Assembly: GCF_016863535.1 (NCBI RefSeq)
Contig: NZ_BOPB01000010.1
Location: forward strand, 1-64,000
From: Micromonospora lutea
GTDB taxonomy: Bacteria; Actinomycetota; Actinomycetes; Mycobacteriales; Micromonosporaceae
Reading direction: 5' to 3'
Length of the DNA: 64,000 bases
A model generated the notes under the pieces. It searched no databases. It was given only the letters and a program-made list of their open reading frames with translations, and was not told the DNA's origin. Positions 35,143 through 49,084 of the stretch are shown here, one piece after another. A program made the position numbers and the translations under genes. Position 1 is the first letter of the stretch. Every line of letters starts with the position of its first letter.

Positions 35143-35462
35143 CCGAGACGCCGTCCGACCTTTCCACGTTCGAGCCCGTACTCGGCCCGGTGGGGCAGGA
35201 GATCGTTCTGGAGAACGACCGGGTCCGGGTCTGGCACATCCGGCTGGAGCCCGGCGAGCGCCAGCCGCTGCACCGCCACGACCACCCCTATCTCGTGGTG
35301 GCCGTCCAGGGCGCGAAGAACGTCATTCAGACCGTCGACGGCGTGCGGATCGACGCCGACGAGCCGACCGGTGGCGTGGTCTACCGCGATCCGGGGGCGG
35401 TGCACATGCTCACCAACGTCGGGGACACGACATATCTGGCCCGGCTGGTAGAGCTCAAGTAG
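35139..35462 (+). CDS. Small cupin-domain protein
   Basis: A 107-aa single-domain cupin. The metal-binding motif is HRHDHPYLVV near residues 45-54, and a second-motif His lies in PGAVHMLTNVGD near 88. It overlaps the LLM gene by 4 bp and ends the operon. Likely a metal-binding enzyme or sensor for the same substrate; no specific function can be assigned. Confidence 0.85.
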   Translation: MTETPSDLSTFEPVLGPVGQEIVLENDRVRVWHIRLEPGERQPLHRHDHPYLVVAVQGAKNVIQTVDGVRIDADEPTGGVVYRDPGAVHMLTNVGDTTYLARLVELK

Positions 35463-35540
35463 ACCCGCCGCGACCAGGTCGTACGTCCGTTCACGGCGTG
35501 CCGGTGGCGATTGGTGGCAACGGACCGTAACGTGCCCGTC

Positions 35541-37721
35541 ATGGCCCATCGGACATCGAGCCGACTACTGTTCACCGCGTTCGGCGTTAGCCTGCTGGCC
35601 GGGGCCGGGCAGCTCGGCCTCGCCTTCGGCTTCGGCATCGTCCGGCTCACCGGCACCTTCACCGGCGCGAGCATCAACCAGTGGCCGGCACAGCTCGTCT
35701 GGGTCGGCTGGTTCGCCATGAACGCCGCCGTGATCGGTGCCATGCTGACCGAGCGGCTGGTCCGTCACGGTGGGCAACTCACCGGCACCCCCCGACAGCT
35801 CGCCGTCGCGGGCGGCGCCGCCCTGGGCGCCACTGTCGTGGCCCCGCTGTGCATGCAGCCGGCCCGCAACGCGGAACTCATCTCGGTCGACCCGGTCTGG
35901 GCCGTGGCCATCTGCGCCGTTCTCGGCGCGGTGGTCGGTGCCGGTGCCGCTGTGGCCGTGCTGGTCCGGCCGCCGCTGGCCTGGAACATGGCCGCGGTGG
36001 CCGCAGTGGTCTGGCTGCTCGCGTTGCTCTCGGTGCTGCCGTCGCTGGGGGCGAGCGGACCACTGACCCCGGTGCGCCTCGGCGTGCTGGAGCCGACCTG
36101 GCTCGCCGCCGGCACCGCGCAGCAACTGGCGCTGCTGATCCTGCCGATGGTGACGCTGCTGGCCGGCGCGGCGACCGCGGCCGTGGCCCGGTGGCGTGGG
36201 CATCCCCCGCTGGTCAGCGGGCCGAGTGGGGTCGCCGGACCGGTGCTGGTGGCCTTTGCCTACCTGGCCGCCGGCCCGGGCGACGCGGGCGACCGGTACC
36301 AGTTGACCCCCTACTACGGAGCGCTGATCGCGGTGCTGGTCGGTGCGCTCGGTTCGGCCGCCGCAGCTCTGCTGCCCTGGACGCTCCCCGACCGGTTCAG
36401 CCACCGGGCCGCCACGCCCGCCAGCAGGACGACCGCCGAGTCGACAGTTATCGAGCCGACCGCCATCCTCCAACCGCTGCCCGCGACCCCCGCGCTGCCT
36501 CCCTCGACCAGTGCCCCGACCGACACGTCGGCCACCCCGGTCGTCGTCGACAGCGACACCGAGGCCGCCCGTCCGACCGGCGACGCCCGCGCCGCCGCCT
36601 CGGACGGCTCACCGCCGCACTGGCACTGGCCGGTCGCGCACACCGACCCAACCGCCGCCGCGGCCACGCCGACCGCCAGCGATGCGGACACCCGCAGCCA
36701 GGTAGCCGCCGTCACCGCACCACCGCCAGCCGCCGCCACACCACCGCCAGCCGCACCGCCGGTCGCCGTGGGGCGCACCGACAGCGGGCAACCCGGAAAC
36801 GACGTGCGATCCGTCGACAACGACGCCACCACCGACAACCACGAGCAGGTCGACGACGGCGCCGAGGGCGACCGGGCGGACGACGGTACGGAGCACGCGG
36901 ACGAGCCTGTGAGGCGCACCGACGCCACCGACCGGTCACCCGACGAGGAGGGACCGCACCGCGGAGAGGGACCGCGTGAGCCGGCCGGGCCGCAGTTCGG
37001 TGGACAGCCCGCGGCGGGAACCGACGGGAAGCCGGATGCGGCCGTCGATCCGACGCCGGTCGGCGACGGCAGTGACCTTCCCCGACCGACACCCGTCACG
37101 ATGGAGCCGGAAGCTCCGGTGGCACCCACCGGAAAGACCCCGACGCCCCGACGCACCCGCGGGCCCCGGACACCGACCCCGGCGGCGGTCCCGCCACCCG
37201 CGACACCCGCGACACCGGCGGTGCCGGACACGCCGACCGTCGAGCCAGCACCAGCGGTGGATGCCGGAGGCGGGGAGGCGGAGGAGGTGTCACCGGAGGC
37301 GACGCCTCGGCCCCGGCAACGGTTCGCGCTGCCGGAACTCGGCCGGGCGACGGCCGGGCCCGACACGTCTGCCGCGCCCGGCATCGCAGCGGCTGTTCCG
37401 GAGACCCCGGAGGTTTCCATCGAGACGGCGGCCACCGCCCGGGACCTGTCGGCCGCCTTCACGAAACCACCCGCCGTCCGGGCCGAGGACGTCCAGCCGG
37501 ACGGCGAACCGGAGAAGGGCCGACGCGGGCTGTTCCGACGGGGCCGGCCCCGCTCCGGAGAGGACGCCACGACCGAGCACGACGAGCCGCTGGCGGCTCA
37601 GGACGAGGAGTACGTCGACTGGGTCGCCGGCCTCAGCCGACCGCTGGACGACGACGAGACGACGCCCCCGAAGGAGCCGCGCCGCTCCCTGCGGTCGACC
37701 GGGCGGCACCACCGGCGCTGA
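35541..37721 (+). CDS. Membrane protein with long disordered acidic tail
   Basis: A 726-aa protein. The N-terminal roughly 290 residues hold about eight hydrophobic segments (first LLFTAFGVSLLAGAGQLGLA). The remaining 430 are low-complexity Pro, Thr, Ala, Asp/Glu and Arg-rich sequence, probably disordered and cytoplasmic, ending RSLRSTGRHHRR. The ATG at 35541 is chosen as it opens the first membrane segment; a TTG at 35511 is possible and no strong ribosome site is seen. No family recognised; similar layouts occur in actinobacterial cell-envelope proteins. Confidence 0.8.
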   Translation: MAHRTSSRLLFTAFGVSLLAGAGQLGLAFGFGIVRLTGTFTGASINQWPAQLVWVGWFAMNAAVIGAMLTERLVRHGGQLTGTPRQLAVAGGAALGATVVAPLCMQPARNAELISVDPVWAVAICAVLGAVVGAGAAVAVLVRPPLAWNMAAVAAVVWLLALLSVLPSLGASGPLTPVRLGVLEPTWLAAGTAQQLALLILPMVTLLAGAATAAVARWRGHPPLVSGPSGVAGPVLVAFAYLAAGPGDAGDRYQLTPYYGALIAVLVGALGSAAAALLPWTLPDRFSHRAATPASRTTAESTVIEPTAILQPLPATPALPPSTSAPTDTSATPVVVDSDTEAARPTGDARAAASDGSPPHWHWPVAHTDPTAAAATPTASDADTRSQVAAVTAPPPAAATPPPAAPPVAVGRTDSGQPGNDVRSVDNDATTDNHEQVDDGAEGDRADDGTEHADEPVRRTDATDRSPDEEGPHRGEGPREPAGPQFGGQPAAGTDGKPDAAVDPTPVGDGSDLPRPTPVTMEPEAPVAPTGKTPTPRRTRGPRTPTPAAVPPPATPATPAVPDTPTVEPAPAVDAGGGEAEEVSPEATPRPRQRFALPELGRATAGPDTSAAPGIAAAVPETPEVSIETAATARDLSAAFTKPPAVRAEDVQPDGEPEKGRRGLFRRGRPRSGEDATTEHDEPLAAQDEEYVDWVAGLSRPLDDDETTPPKEPRRSLRSTGRHHRR

Positions 37722-37730
37722 GGCCCCACA

Positions 37731-37794
37731 CCCCTGCCGACGTCACCTTCCCACGAGGGTACGGCGCGTTCACCGTCGATGATCACGGCAGGGG
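37731..37794. terminator. Weak inverted repeat between convergent genes
   Basis: CCCCTGCCG (37731-37739) and CGGCAGGGG (37786-37794) are perfect 9-bp inverted arms separated by 46 nt, between the membrane-protein gene (+) and thiC (-). They could pair to end either transcript, but the loop is long. Confidence 0.35.
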
Positions 37795-37824
37795 TCATGG
37801 GGCGGCGACACTTCACCCGCCCGC

Positions 37825-40219
<2,395 letters not shown>

Positions 40220-40220
40220 G

Positions 40221-42146
<1,926 letters not shown>

Positions 42147-42156
<10 letters not shown>

Positions 42157-43298
42157 GAGTCGACCTCCGTCGATGGCTGGAAGGTGTTGCCGACAGCGGT
42201 CGCAGCCACGACGCCCGGCAGGTTGGCGAACCGCTCCGGTCGGAACGGCGCGAGCAGCGGCGGAGAACTGCCGCCTCCACAGATCAGATCGGTGATCAGG
42301 TCTGCGGTGACCGGGGTGAGCACGATGCCGTGCCGATGGTGACCGGCGGCGACCAGCACGTCCGGGTGCCCCGGCAACGGGCCCAACATCGGGGCGTTGT
42401 CCGGCGTGCCCGGACGCAGCCCTGCCGAGGTCTCCACCAGGTCGTACTCGGCGATCTCGGGCAGCAGGTCGACGGCGGCCCGGAGCAGTCGCAGCACCGC
42501 TCCGGCGGAGACATCCAGGTCGGAGCGCTCCTCGACGGTCGCGCCGACGACCACCTCGCCGCTGTGCCGCGGCACCAGGTAGACCTGCTCGCCGTCGGCG
42601 TACCCCCGGATCACGTGCCGAAAGCCTGGCGGCGCGCCATCGGGCGCACGCAGCCGCAGCACCTGCCCCTTCACCGGACGGACCGGCAGGCCGGTCAGTG
42701 CCGCGACCCCGCAACCGGCGGCGACCACCGTCACGCCGGCGGTGACGTCGGACAGTCGGCGCACCGGCTCGGTGACCAGCACCGCTCCGGCCCGCTCCGC
42801 CGCCAGCCGCAGCGCCGGCACCAGCCGGCGCGGATCGACCTGATGGTCGGTGGCGGCGAGTGCGCCGCCACGCACCCGGGGTGCCAGCGCCGGCTCACGC
42901 TCGCGTAGCTGTGACGGGCGCAGCGGCGTCACCGGTAACCCCAGACCCTGCTGGTACGCCCAGAGCCGGCGTGCCTCCGCGAGGTCGTCGGCGGTGAGCC
43001 CGACCACCAGCGTGCCCTCGGTCCGGTAGCCGATGTCGGTACCGGCCGCCTCGGTCAGTTCGACGGCGAACTCGGGCCAGCGGCCGGCCGACTCGGTGAG
43101 CAGACCGGTCAGCTCCTGCTCGCCGAAGTACGCCTCGGCGACCGGCGCCAGCATTCCGGCGGCCACGTGCGAGGCACCTGACCCGGGCGTCGGGTCGTGC
43201 ACGACCACCCGCAACCCGCGGGCGGCACACCGCCAGGCGATCGCCAGCCCTACCGGACCCGCCCCCACCACCGCCACATCCGGAGCAAGGAAGGGCAC
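42147..43298 (-). CDS. thiO: Glycine oxidase ThiO
   Basis: FAD enzyme oxidising glycine to the imine used by ThiG. The 383-aa product opens with the FAD fold VAVVGAGPVGLAIAWRCAARG and ends with the DAO-family MLGPLPGHPDVLVAAGHHRHG. The GTG at 43298 is chosen because it gives the usual short lead before the FAD motif. This start codon sits within a 56-nt dispersed repeat, so the first codons (VPFLA) and upstream region come from the repeat. Confidence 0.94.
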
Positions 43299-43340
43299 CT
43301 TGTTAACGCCTCCGGTAGAGGAAGGGCCCCTTCCTAACAC
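43285..43340. repeat. 56-nt dispersed repeat, copy B, thiE/thiO junction
   Basis: Begins GCAAGGAAGGGCACCTTG and ends GAAGGGCCCCTTCCTAACAC, same length as copy A at 18885-18940 (44 of 56 positions identical by eye). On the minus strand it holds the thiE stop (TAG, 43336-43334) and the thiO start (GTG, 43298). GGGCCC-centred palindromes could fold in RNA. Confidence 0.82.
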
Positions 43341-43960
43341 GAAAGCCCCCGGAGCAGCTCCTCGGCGGCGCGGGCGGGATCGGCGGCTGCGGAGAGCGCA
43401 CCGACCACCGCCACCCCGTACGCCCCGGCGGCCCGCAACGGCGGCACGTCCGCCGCCGTCACCCCACCGATGGCGATCACCGGCACGGCGACCGCCCCGG
43501 CCACCGCCCGTACGCCGGCCACACCGATCGGCGGCGGCAGCCCGTCCTTGGTGGTGGTGGCCCGGCACGGCCCCACGCCCAGGTAGCTCGCCCCGGCGGT
43601 GACCGCCGCGAGCGCGGTTGCCGGTTCCCGCGCGGTGGCACCCAGCACGGCAGCCGGGCCGAGCACCTGCCGGGCCGCCGCCACCGGCAGGTCGTCCGCA
43701 CCCACGTGACCGCCGGCGGCACCGGTGGCCAGCGCCACGTGCAGGCGGTCGTTGACCAGGCAGGGCACCTCGTACGGCGCGCAGAGCGCCAACACCTCTC
43801 GGGCCAGCTCGTACGCCTGCCGGTCGGTCGCGGTGTCCTCGACGCGGACCTGCACCACCAGCTGGGTGCGGGCCACCGGCAGTACGGCACGCAGCACGGC
43901 GAGCGGGTCCCGCCCGGGCCGGGTGTCGGTGATCAGATGCAGTCGTCCCAGGGACGGCAC
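43334..43960 (-). CDS. thiE: Thiamine-phosphate synthase ThiE
   Basis: Joins HMP-PP and thiazole phosphate. The 208-aa barrel opens HLITDTRPGRDPL and has NDRLHVALATGAAGGHVGADDLP, the substrate segment GVGPCRATTTKDG and the phosphate-binding AIGGVTAADV near residue 170. The GTG at 43960 has GGGAGGAG 7 nt upstream, at the 3' end of the TPP riboswitch. First gene of the thi operon. Its stop codon lies in the dispersed repeat. Confidence 0.96.
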   Translation of the reverse strand: MPSLGRLHLITDTRPGRDPLAVLRAVLPVARTQLVVQVRVEDTATDRQAYELAREVLALCAPYEVPCLVNDRLHVALATGAAGGHVGADDLPVAAARQVLGPAAVLGATAREPATALAAVTAGASYLGVGPCRATTTKDGLPPPIGVAGVRAVAGAVAVPVIAIGGVTAADVPPLRAAGAYGVAVVGALSAAADPARAAEELLRGLSC

Positions 43961-43969
43961 GGCAACACT

Positions 43970-44058
43970 CCTCCCTGCGCCGGCATTACCCGGATCAGGT
44001 TCGACGGTCGGGGGCTCACAGCCCCCCTCTCAGCCCGGTGCACCGGGCTCCCGTGGGT
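43970..44058 (-). promoter_or_regulatory. TPP riboswitch (THI-box)
   Basis: Read on the minus strand, the leader has the conserved CTGAGA bulge, a GC-rich P3 region with GGGGGCTGTGAGCCCCC and the invariant ACCTGATCCGGGTAATGCCG segment, ending in GCAGGGAGG. Its 3' end touches the ribosome-binding site of thiE (43968-43975), so ligand-bound RNA probably masks translation of thiE, with polar effects on the operon. Sequence match to the TPP class is very clear. Confidence 0.97.
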
Positions 44059-44059
44059 T

Positions 44060-44410
44060 CGTTGGGTGTCACCGTACGACGTTTCGCCGGCTCCGCCAAG
44101 CCCGTCCCACACTGCCGGCCGGGGCGAAGACAGCCCTGTCATGCCGGCTCGCGACACCCTGCCGGGCCGAGTCACAGCGTTTCGGTGATCGAAAAATGGC
44201 ACCGATATGCAGTGACTCGCACCAATAAGGTAACGGCTCGTTACTGAAACGTTACAAGGGTTCGCCTTGCTCGAACTTAATTCACGAACACAAATTGAAT
44301 GATCGGATCGGCTTGTCGCCACCCAGACCTCGCTCAGGTATGGGCGCTCGGACCGACGGAGTGACCACCGCCGTCCACTCCGACCCGTCCCATCGACAGA
44401 GGAGATCTTC
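44060..44410 (+). promoter_or_regulatory. Upstream region of the first ThuA-dehydrogenase gene
   Basis: An AT-richer promoter region. GTAACG (44230-44235) and CGTTAC (44239-44244) form an inverted repeat, followed by TGAAACGTTACA (44245-44256), resembling the AAnCGnTT core of LacI-family operators. The block TTACTGAAACGTTA (44241-44254), 9 nt, GCCTTGC (44264-44270) and AAATTG (44292-44297) recurs upstream of the paralogue (49176-49233). No gene is seen in the stretch. Confidence 0.55.
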
Positions 44411-47400
44411 GTGCCCCGACACCGTCGGCGGCGAGCCCCGCTCGCCCCATTGACCGTGGCGCTACTCGCCCTCTTACTCGTCCTGACCGCCGCACCGGCC
44501 CCGATCGGCGGCCCCGCCGCTGCCCAGGCCGCCAGGACCGCCGTCCCCGTCGCCGCGGCGGCGGAGCCGTACTCCGTCCTGGTCTTCTCCAAGACCGCCG
44601 GATTCCGACACGACTCGATCCCGGCCGGCATCAGTGCGATCCAGCAGCTCGGCACGGCGAACGGGTTCACCGTCACCACCACCGAGGACGGTGCCGCCTT
44701 CACCGACACCAACCTCGCCAGGTTCAAGGCGGTCATCTGGTTGTCGACCACCGGTGACGTGCTCAACGCCAGCCAGCAGGCGGCGTTCGAGCGCTACATC
44801 CGTGCCGGTGGCGGATACGTCGGCGTGCACGCCTCGTCCGACACCGAGTACGACTGGGCCTGGTACGGCCAGTTGGTCGGTGCCTACTTCAACAGCCACC
44901 CGGCCAACCAGACGGCCACCGTGAAGGTCGAGGACACCACCCACGAGTCGACCCGGCACCTGCCGGACCGGTGGTCCCGTTTCGACGAGTGGTACAACTT
45001 CCGCACCAACCCCCGCGCCCGTCAGGTGCAGGTGCTGGCCTCGCTCGACGAACGCAGCTACAGCCCGGGCAGCGGGGCGATGGGCCACGACCACCCGATC
45101 GCCTGGTGCCAGAACTTCGACGGTGGCCGGTCCTGGTACACCGGCGGCGGACACACCCAGGAGTCCTTCACCAACGCCGAGTTCCGGCAGCACCTGCTCG
45201 GTGGCATCCAGACCGCCGCCGGGGTGGTACACGCCGACTGTGGCGCCGGACGGGCCGCCAGCTTCGAGAAGGTGACGCTGGACAGCAACACCAGCAACCC
45301 GATGGAGTTGGACATCGCGCCCGACGGCCGGGTCTTCTACATCGAGCGCGACGGCCGGGTGCAGATCATCAAGCCGGACACCGGCCAGACGGTCACCGCG
45401 CTGCGGCTGAGCGTCTTCGCGGGCAACGAGGACGGGCTGCTCGGCATCCGGCTCGACCCCAACTTCGCCAGCAACGGGTGGATATGGCTCTACTACGCCC
45501 CGAGCGCGGGCGGCTCCCGCAACTACCTGTCCCGGTTCACCGTCACCGGTGACACGATCAGCACGTCGAGCGAGCGGGTGGTCCTGGAGGTGCCCACGCA
45601 GCGCAACACCTGCTGCCACATGGGCGGGACGATGACCTTCGACTCGGCCGGCAACCTCTACCTGGCCACCGGGGACAACACCAACCCCTTCGAGTCCAGC
45701 GGGTACAGCCCGTTGGACGAGCGCTCCGGGCGGGCGGACTACGACTCGCAGCGCACCGCCGGCAACACCAACGACCTGCGTGGGAAGGTGCTCCGGATCC
45801 GGCCGCAGGCCGACGGAACGTACACCATCCCGAGCGGGAACCTGTTCGCCCCGGGCACCGCGCGGACCCGGCCGGAGATCTACGCGATGGGCCTGCGCAA
45901 CCCGTTCCGGATCGGCATCGACCCGGTCACCAACGTGCTCTACGTCGCCGACTACGGCCCGGACGCCACCACCGCCAATGCCAACCGGGGCCCGGAGGGC
46001 CTGGTCGAGTGGAACATCGTCGACCGGCCCGGCAACTTCGGCTGGCCGTACTGCCACGGCAACAACCAGGCGTACAACGACTACCAGTTCCCGTCCGGCC
46101 CGAGCGGGGCGAAGTTCGACTGCGCCGCGCCGGTGAACAACTCCCCCAACAACACCGGCCTGACCAACCTGCCGGCGGCCATCCCGGCCACAGTCGACTA
46201 CGGCTACGGCGGCAACAGCCGCTTCCCGGAGATCGGCGGCGGTGGAGCGCCCATGGCCGGTCCGGTCTACCGGTACGACCCGAACATCTCCTCCAGTCGC
46301 CAGTGGCCGGCGTACTTCGACGGCAAGTCGATCTTCGGCGAGTGGAACCAGTCGCGGATGTACACCATGCAGGTCAGCCGGGACGGCAAGACACTCGTCG
46401 ACATCAACCGGATCCTCGACCAGATGACCTTCGTCCGGCCGATGGACATGGAGTTCGGCCCCGACGGCGCGTTGTACCTGATCGAGTGGGGCAGCGGCTT
46501 CGGCGGCGACAACGACAACTCCGGGGTCTACCGGATCGACTACACCGCCGGTGCCCGCGCCCCGGTCGCGGTCGCCTCGGCGAACCCGACCTCCGGAGCG
46601 CCACCGCTCGCCGTCACCTTCTCCAGCGCCGGCTCCCGCGACCCCGACGGCGGAGCGCTCACCTACGCCTGGACGTTCGGCGACGGCGGCACCTCCACCC
46701 AGGCCAACCCGACCCACACGTACGCCCGGTCCGGCAGCTACACGGCACAGCTCCGGGTCACCAACCCGGCGGGACGGACCGCGGTCGCGAACGTGCCGAT
46801 CACCGTCGGCAACACCGCACCGACCGTCACCATCGAGTTCCCGCCGGACGGCGGCTTCTTCGCCTGGGGTGACCAGGTCGCCTACACCATCAAGGTGACC
46901 GACCCGGAGGACGGCACGATCGACTGCGACGACGTCGAACTCCAGGTCCTCCTCGGCCACGACGAGCACGCCCACCCGCTGGAACGGCACACCGGCTGCA
47001 CCGGCACGGTGCAGACCCAACTCGCCGACGGCCACGGAGCGGACGCCAACGTCTTCACCGTGCTGGAGGCGACCTACACCGACCGGGGCGGAGCCGACGG
47101 GGCCGAGCCGCAGACCGGCCGGGCGTTGAAGATCCTTCAGCCCAAGCGCAAGGAGGCCGAGTACTTCTCGGCCACCGGCCGGGTGGCGGGCGCCACCGGA
47201 GGTGGCACCGCCGGGGTGCAGCGAGAGACCACCGGGGACACCGCCGGCGGCGGGCAGAACATCAGCTTCATCGAGGACGGCGACTGGTGGTCGGTCGATC
47301 CGGCCAGCCTGACCGGCATCACCTCGGTCCGGTTCCGGGTCGCCTCGGCCACGTCCGGTGGCCGGATCGAGGTCCGCGCCGGAGCCGCCGACGGGCCACT

Positions 47401-49084
47401 GATCACCACCGCCACCGTGGCCGGCACCGGGGGGTGGCAGACGTACACCGACGTCACCGCGCAGATACCGAACGGCGCCGCCGCAGAGGGCAAGCTCTTC
47501 TTCGTCGCCCGCGACCCGAACCGGGGCTCCGGCACCCTGTTCAACGTCAACTGGATGGACTTCGTCGGCCCCGGGGTGAGCGGCAACGCCCCACCGACGG
47601 TCACCGCCACGGCCACCCCGACCAGCGGGACCGCACCACTGGCCGTGACCTTCACCGGTACGGCTACTGACCCGGACGGGGACACGCCCCTGACGTACGC
47701 CTGGGACTTCGGTGACGGTGCCACCGCGACCACGCTCAACGCCACCCACACGTACACCACGCCGGGCAGCTACACCGCGACCCTGACGGTCACCGACAGT
47801 CGGGGTGCCCGGGGGCAGGCCAGCGTGCAGATCCGGGTCGACGGGGCGGACAACCCCTGCCAGGCCGAGCAGGGGCCGCAGCGGTCCGACGAGTTCACCG
47901 GCAGCGCGTTGGATCGCCAGCGGTGGACGAGCGTGGTACGGGAGGACCAGTCGTACTCGGTCTCCGAGGGTTCGCTGCGACTGCTCACCTCGGCGGGTGA
48001 CCTGTACGGCACCCGCAACGACGCCACCAACCTGGTGCTCCAGCCCGCGCCCGGCGGGGCCTGGCAGGCGACCACCCGGGTCACCCTGGCGGCCCGGGCC
48101 GACTACCAGCAGGCCGGTCTGATCCTCTACGGCGACGACGACAACTACGCCAAGCTGGACCTGCTCTACGGTGGCAGCCGCCGGGTGGAGTTCATCAGGG
48201 AGAGCGCCGGGACGCCGCGCAACGAGAGCACGGATTCCACGGCAGCTCCCACCGGTGACACCATCCATCTGCGACTGACCAGCGACGGGACGAATCTGAC
48301 CGCCGCCTACTCGACCGACGGGCAGACCTTCACCCCGGTCGGCCGGTCCGCCACGCTGGCCGGGATCACCAACCCCCGGATCGGCCTCTTCGCCCTCAAC
48401 GGCGGCACCACCGCGCCGGTGGTGAACGCCGCGTTCGACTGGTTCCGGGTCACCCCGGAGGTCACCACGGCAGTCGTCGCACCGTCGGACGAGTTCACCG
48501 GCGGCAGCCTGGAGAAGTGCCGGTGGAACGCCATCGTGCGGGAGGATTCGACCCGGTACCGGGTGACCGACGGCTCGTTGCGCATCGACGTGCCGAACGG
48601 TGACATCTACGGCACCGGCAACACCGGGCCGACGAACTTCATCCTGCAGAACAGCCCGGCCGGGAACTGGACGATGCAGACCCGGGTCGACGGCAGTCTG
48701 TTCAACGAGCAGTACCAGCAGGCGGGTCTGCTGGTGTACGCCGACGACGACAACTACCTGAAGTTCGACTACGTGACGGACAACGCGGCCGGTCAGACGG
48801 TCTCGCGGCGGATCGAGTTCCGCAGCGAGATCGGCGGAACGGTGCAAAGTACGCAGCCGCAGGCGACCGGCCTGACCCAGGGGATCTGGCACCTGCGGGT
48901 GTCGCGTAGCGGAAGCACCTTCACCGCCGCGTACTCGGCCGACGGCACGAGTTGGACGACCCTGGGGACGTTGACGAGCACCGCGGTCGGGACGACTCCG
49001 AAGGTGGGTCTGTTCACTCTCGGTGGCAACCAGACCGCCTCGAAGACGGCCGCGTTCGACTACTTCCGGCTCACGCCCGGGTAG
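44411..49084 (+). CDS. Secreted ThuA-like / sugar dehydrogenase-like modular protein 1
   Basis: A 1557-aa exported protein. Order: signal peptide (about 1-43), ThuA-like domain (54-270; VFSKTAGFRHDSIP, HPIAWCQ), GSDH/PQQ-type six-bladed propeller (283-710; NPMELDIAPDGRVFYIERDGR, AMGLRNPFRIGID), PKD (717-802), Ig-like stretch (803-912), CBM6-like domain (914-1054; NWMDFVG end), second PKD (1060-1145), then two concanavalin/DUF1349-like domains (1157-1353, 1357-1557). GTG 44411 has GGAG upstream. Likely binds and oxidises extracellular sugars or keto-sugars; substrate unknown. Tandem paralogue follows. Confidence 0.9.
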   Translation: MPRHRRRRAPLAPLTVALLALLLVLTAAPAPIGGPAAAQAARTAVPVAAAAEPYSVLVFSKTAGFRHDSIPAGISAIQQLGTANGFTVTTTEDGAAFTDTNLARFKAVIWLSTTGDVLNASQQAAFERYIRAGGGYVGVHASSDTEYDWAWYGQLVGAYFNSHPANQTATVKVEDTTHESTRHLPDRWSRFDEWYNFRTNPRARQVQVLASLDERSYSPGSGAMGHDHPIAWCQNFDGGRSWYTGGGHTQESFTNAEFRQHLLGGIQTAAGVVHADCGAGRAASFEKVTLDSNTSNPMELDIAPDGRVFYIERDGRVQIIKPDTGQTVTALRLSVFAGNEDGLLGIRLDPNFASNGWIWLYYAPSAGGSRNYLSRFTVTGDTISTSSERVVLEVPTQRNTCCHMGGTMTFDSAGNLYLATGDNTNPFESSGYSPLDERSGRADYDSQRTAGNTNDLRGKVLRIRPQADGTYTIPSGNLFAPGTARTRPEIYAMGLRNPFRIGIDPVTNVLYVADYGPDATTANANRGPEGLVEWNIVDRPGNFGWPYCHGNNQAYNDYQFPSGPSGAKFDCAAPVNNSPNNTGLTNLPAAIPATVDYGYGGNSRFPEIGGGGAPMAGPVYRYDPNISSSRQWPAYFDGKSIFGEWNQSRMYTMQVSRDGKTLVDINRILDQMTFVRPMDMEFGPDGALYLIEWGSGFGGDNDNSGVYRIDYTAGARAPVAVASANPTSGAPPLAVTFSSAGSRDPDGGALTYAWTFGDGGTSTQANPTHTYARSGSYTAQLRVTNPAGRTAVANVPITVGNTAPTVTIEFPPDGGFFAWGDQVAYTIKVTDPEDGTIDCDDVELQVLLGHDEHAHPLERHTGCTGTVQTQLADGHGADANVFTVLEATYTDRGGADGAEPQTGRALKILQPKRKEAEYFSATGRVAGATGGGTAGVQRETTGDTAGGGQNISFIEDGDWWSVDPASLTGITSVRFRVASATSGGRIEVRAGAADGPLITTATVAGTGGWQTYTDVTAQIPNGAAAEGKLFFVARDPNRGSGTLFNVNWMDFVGPGVSGNAPPTVTATATPTSGTAPLAVTFTGTATDPDGDTPLTYAWDFGDGATATTLNATHTYTTPGSYTATLTVTDSRGARGQASVQIRVDGADNPCQAEQGPQRSDEFTGSALDRQRWTSVVREDQSYSVSEGSLRLLTSAGDLYGTRNDATNLVLQPAPGGAWQATTRVTLAARADYQQAGLILYGDDDNYAKLDLLYGGSRRVEFIRESAGTPRNESTDSTAAPTGDTIHLRLTSDGTNLTAAYSTDGQTFTPVGRSATLAGITNPRIGLFALNGGTTAPVVNAAFDWFRVTPEVTTAVVAPSDEFTGGSLEKCRWNAIVREDSTRYRVTDGSLRIDVPNGDIYGTGNTGPTNFILQNSPAGNWTMQTRVDGSLFNEQYQQAGLLVYADDDNYLKFDYVTDNAAGQTVSRRIEFRSEIGGTVQSTQPQATGLTQGIWHLRVSRSGSTFTAAYSADGTSWTTLGTLTSTAVGTTPKVGLFTLGGNQTASKTAAFDYFRLTPG

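Noticed and set aside
44474-48892. 1472-aa open frame antisense to ThuA paralogue 1
   Set aside because: Shadow frame caused by GC-rich third positions; composition is Val/Gly/Arg low-complexity, no domain, and the sense strand has clear motifs throughout.
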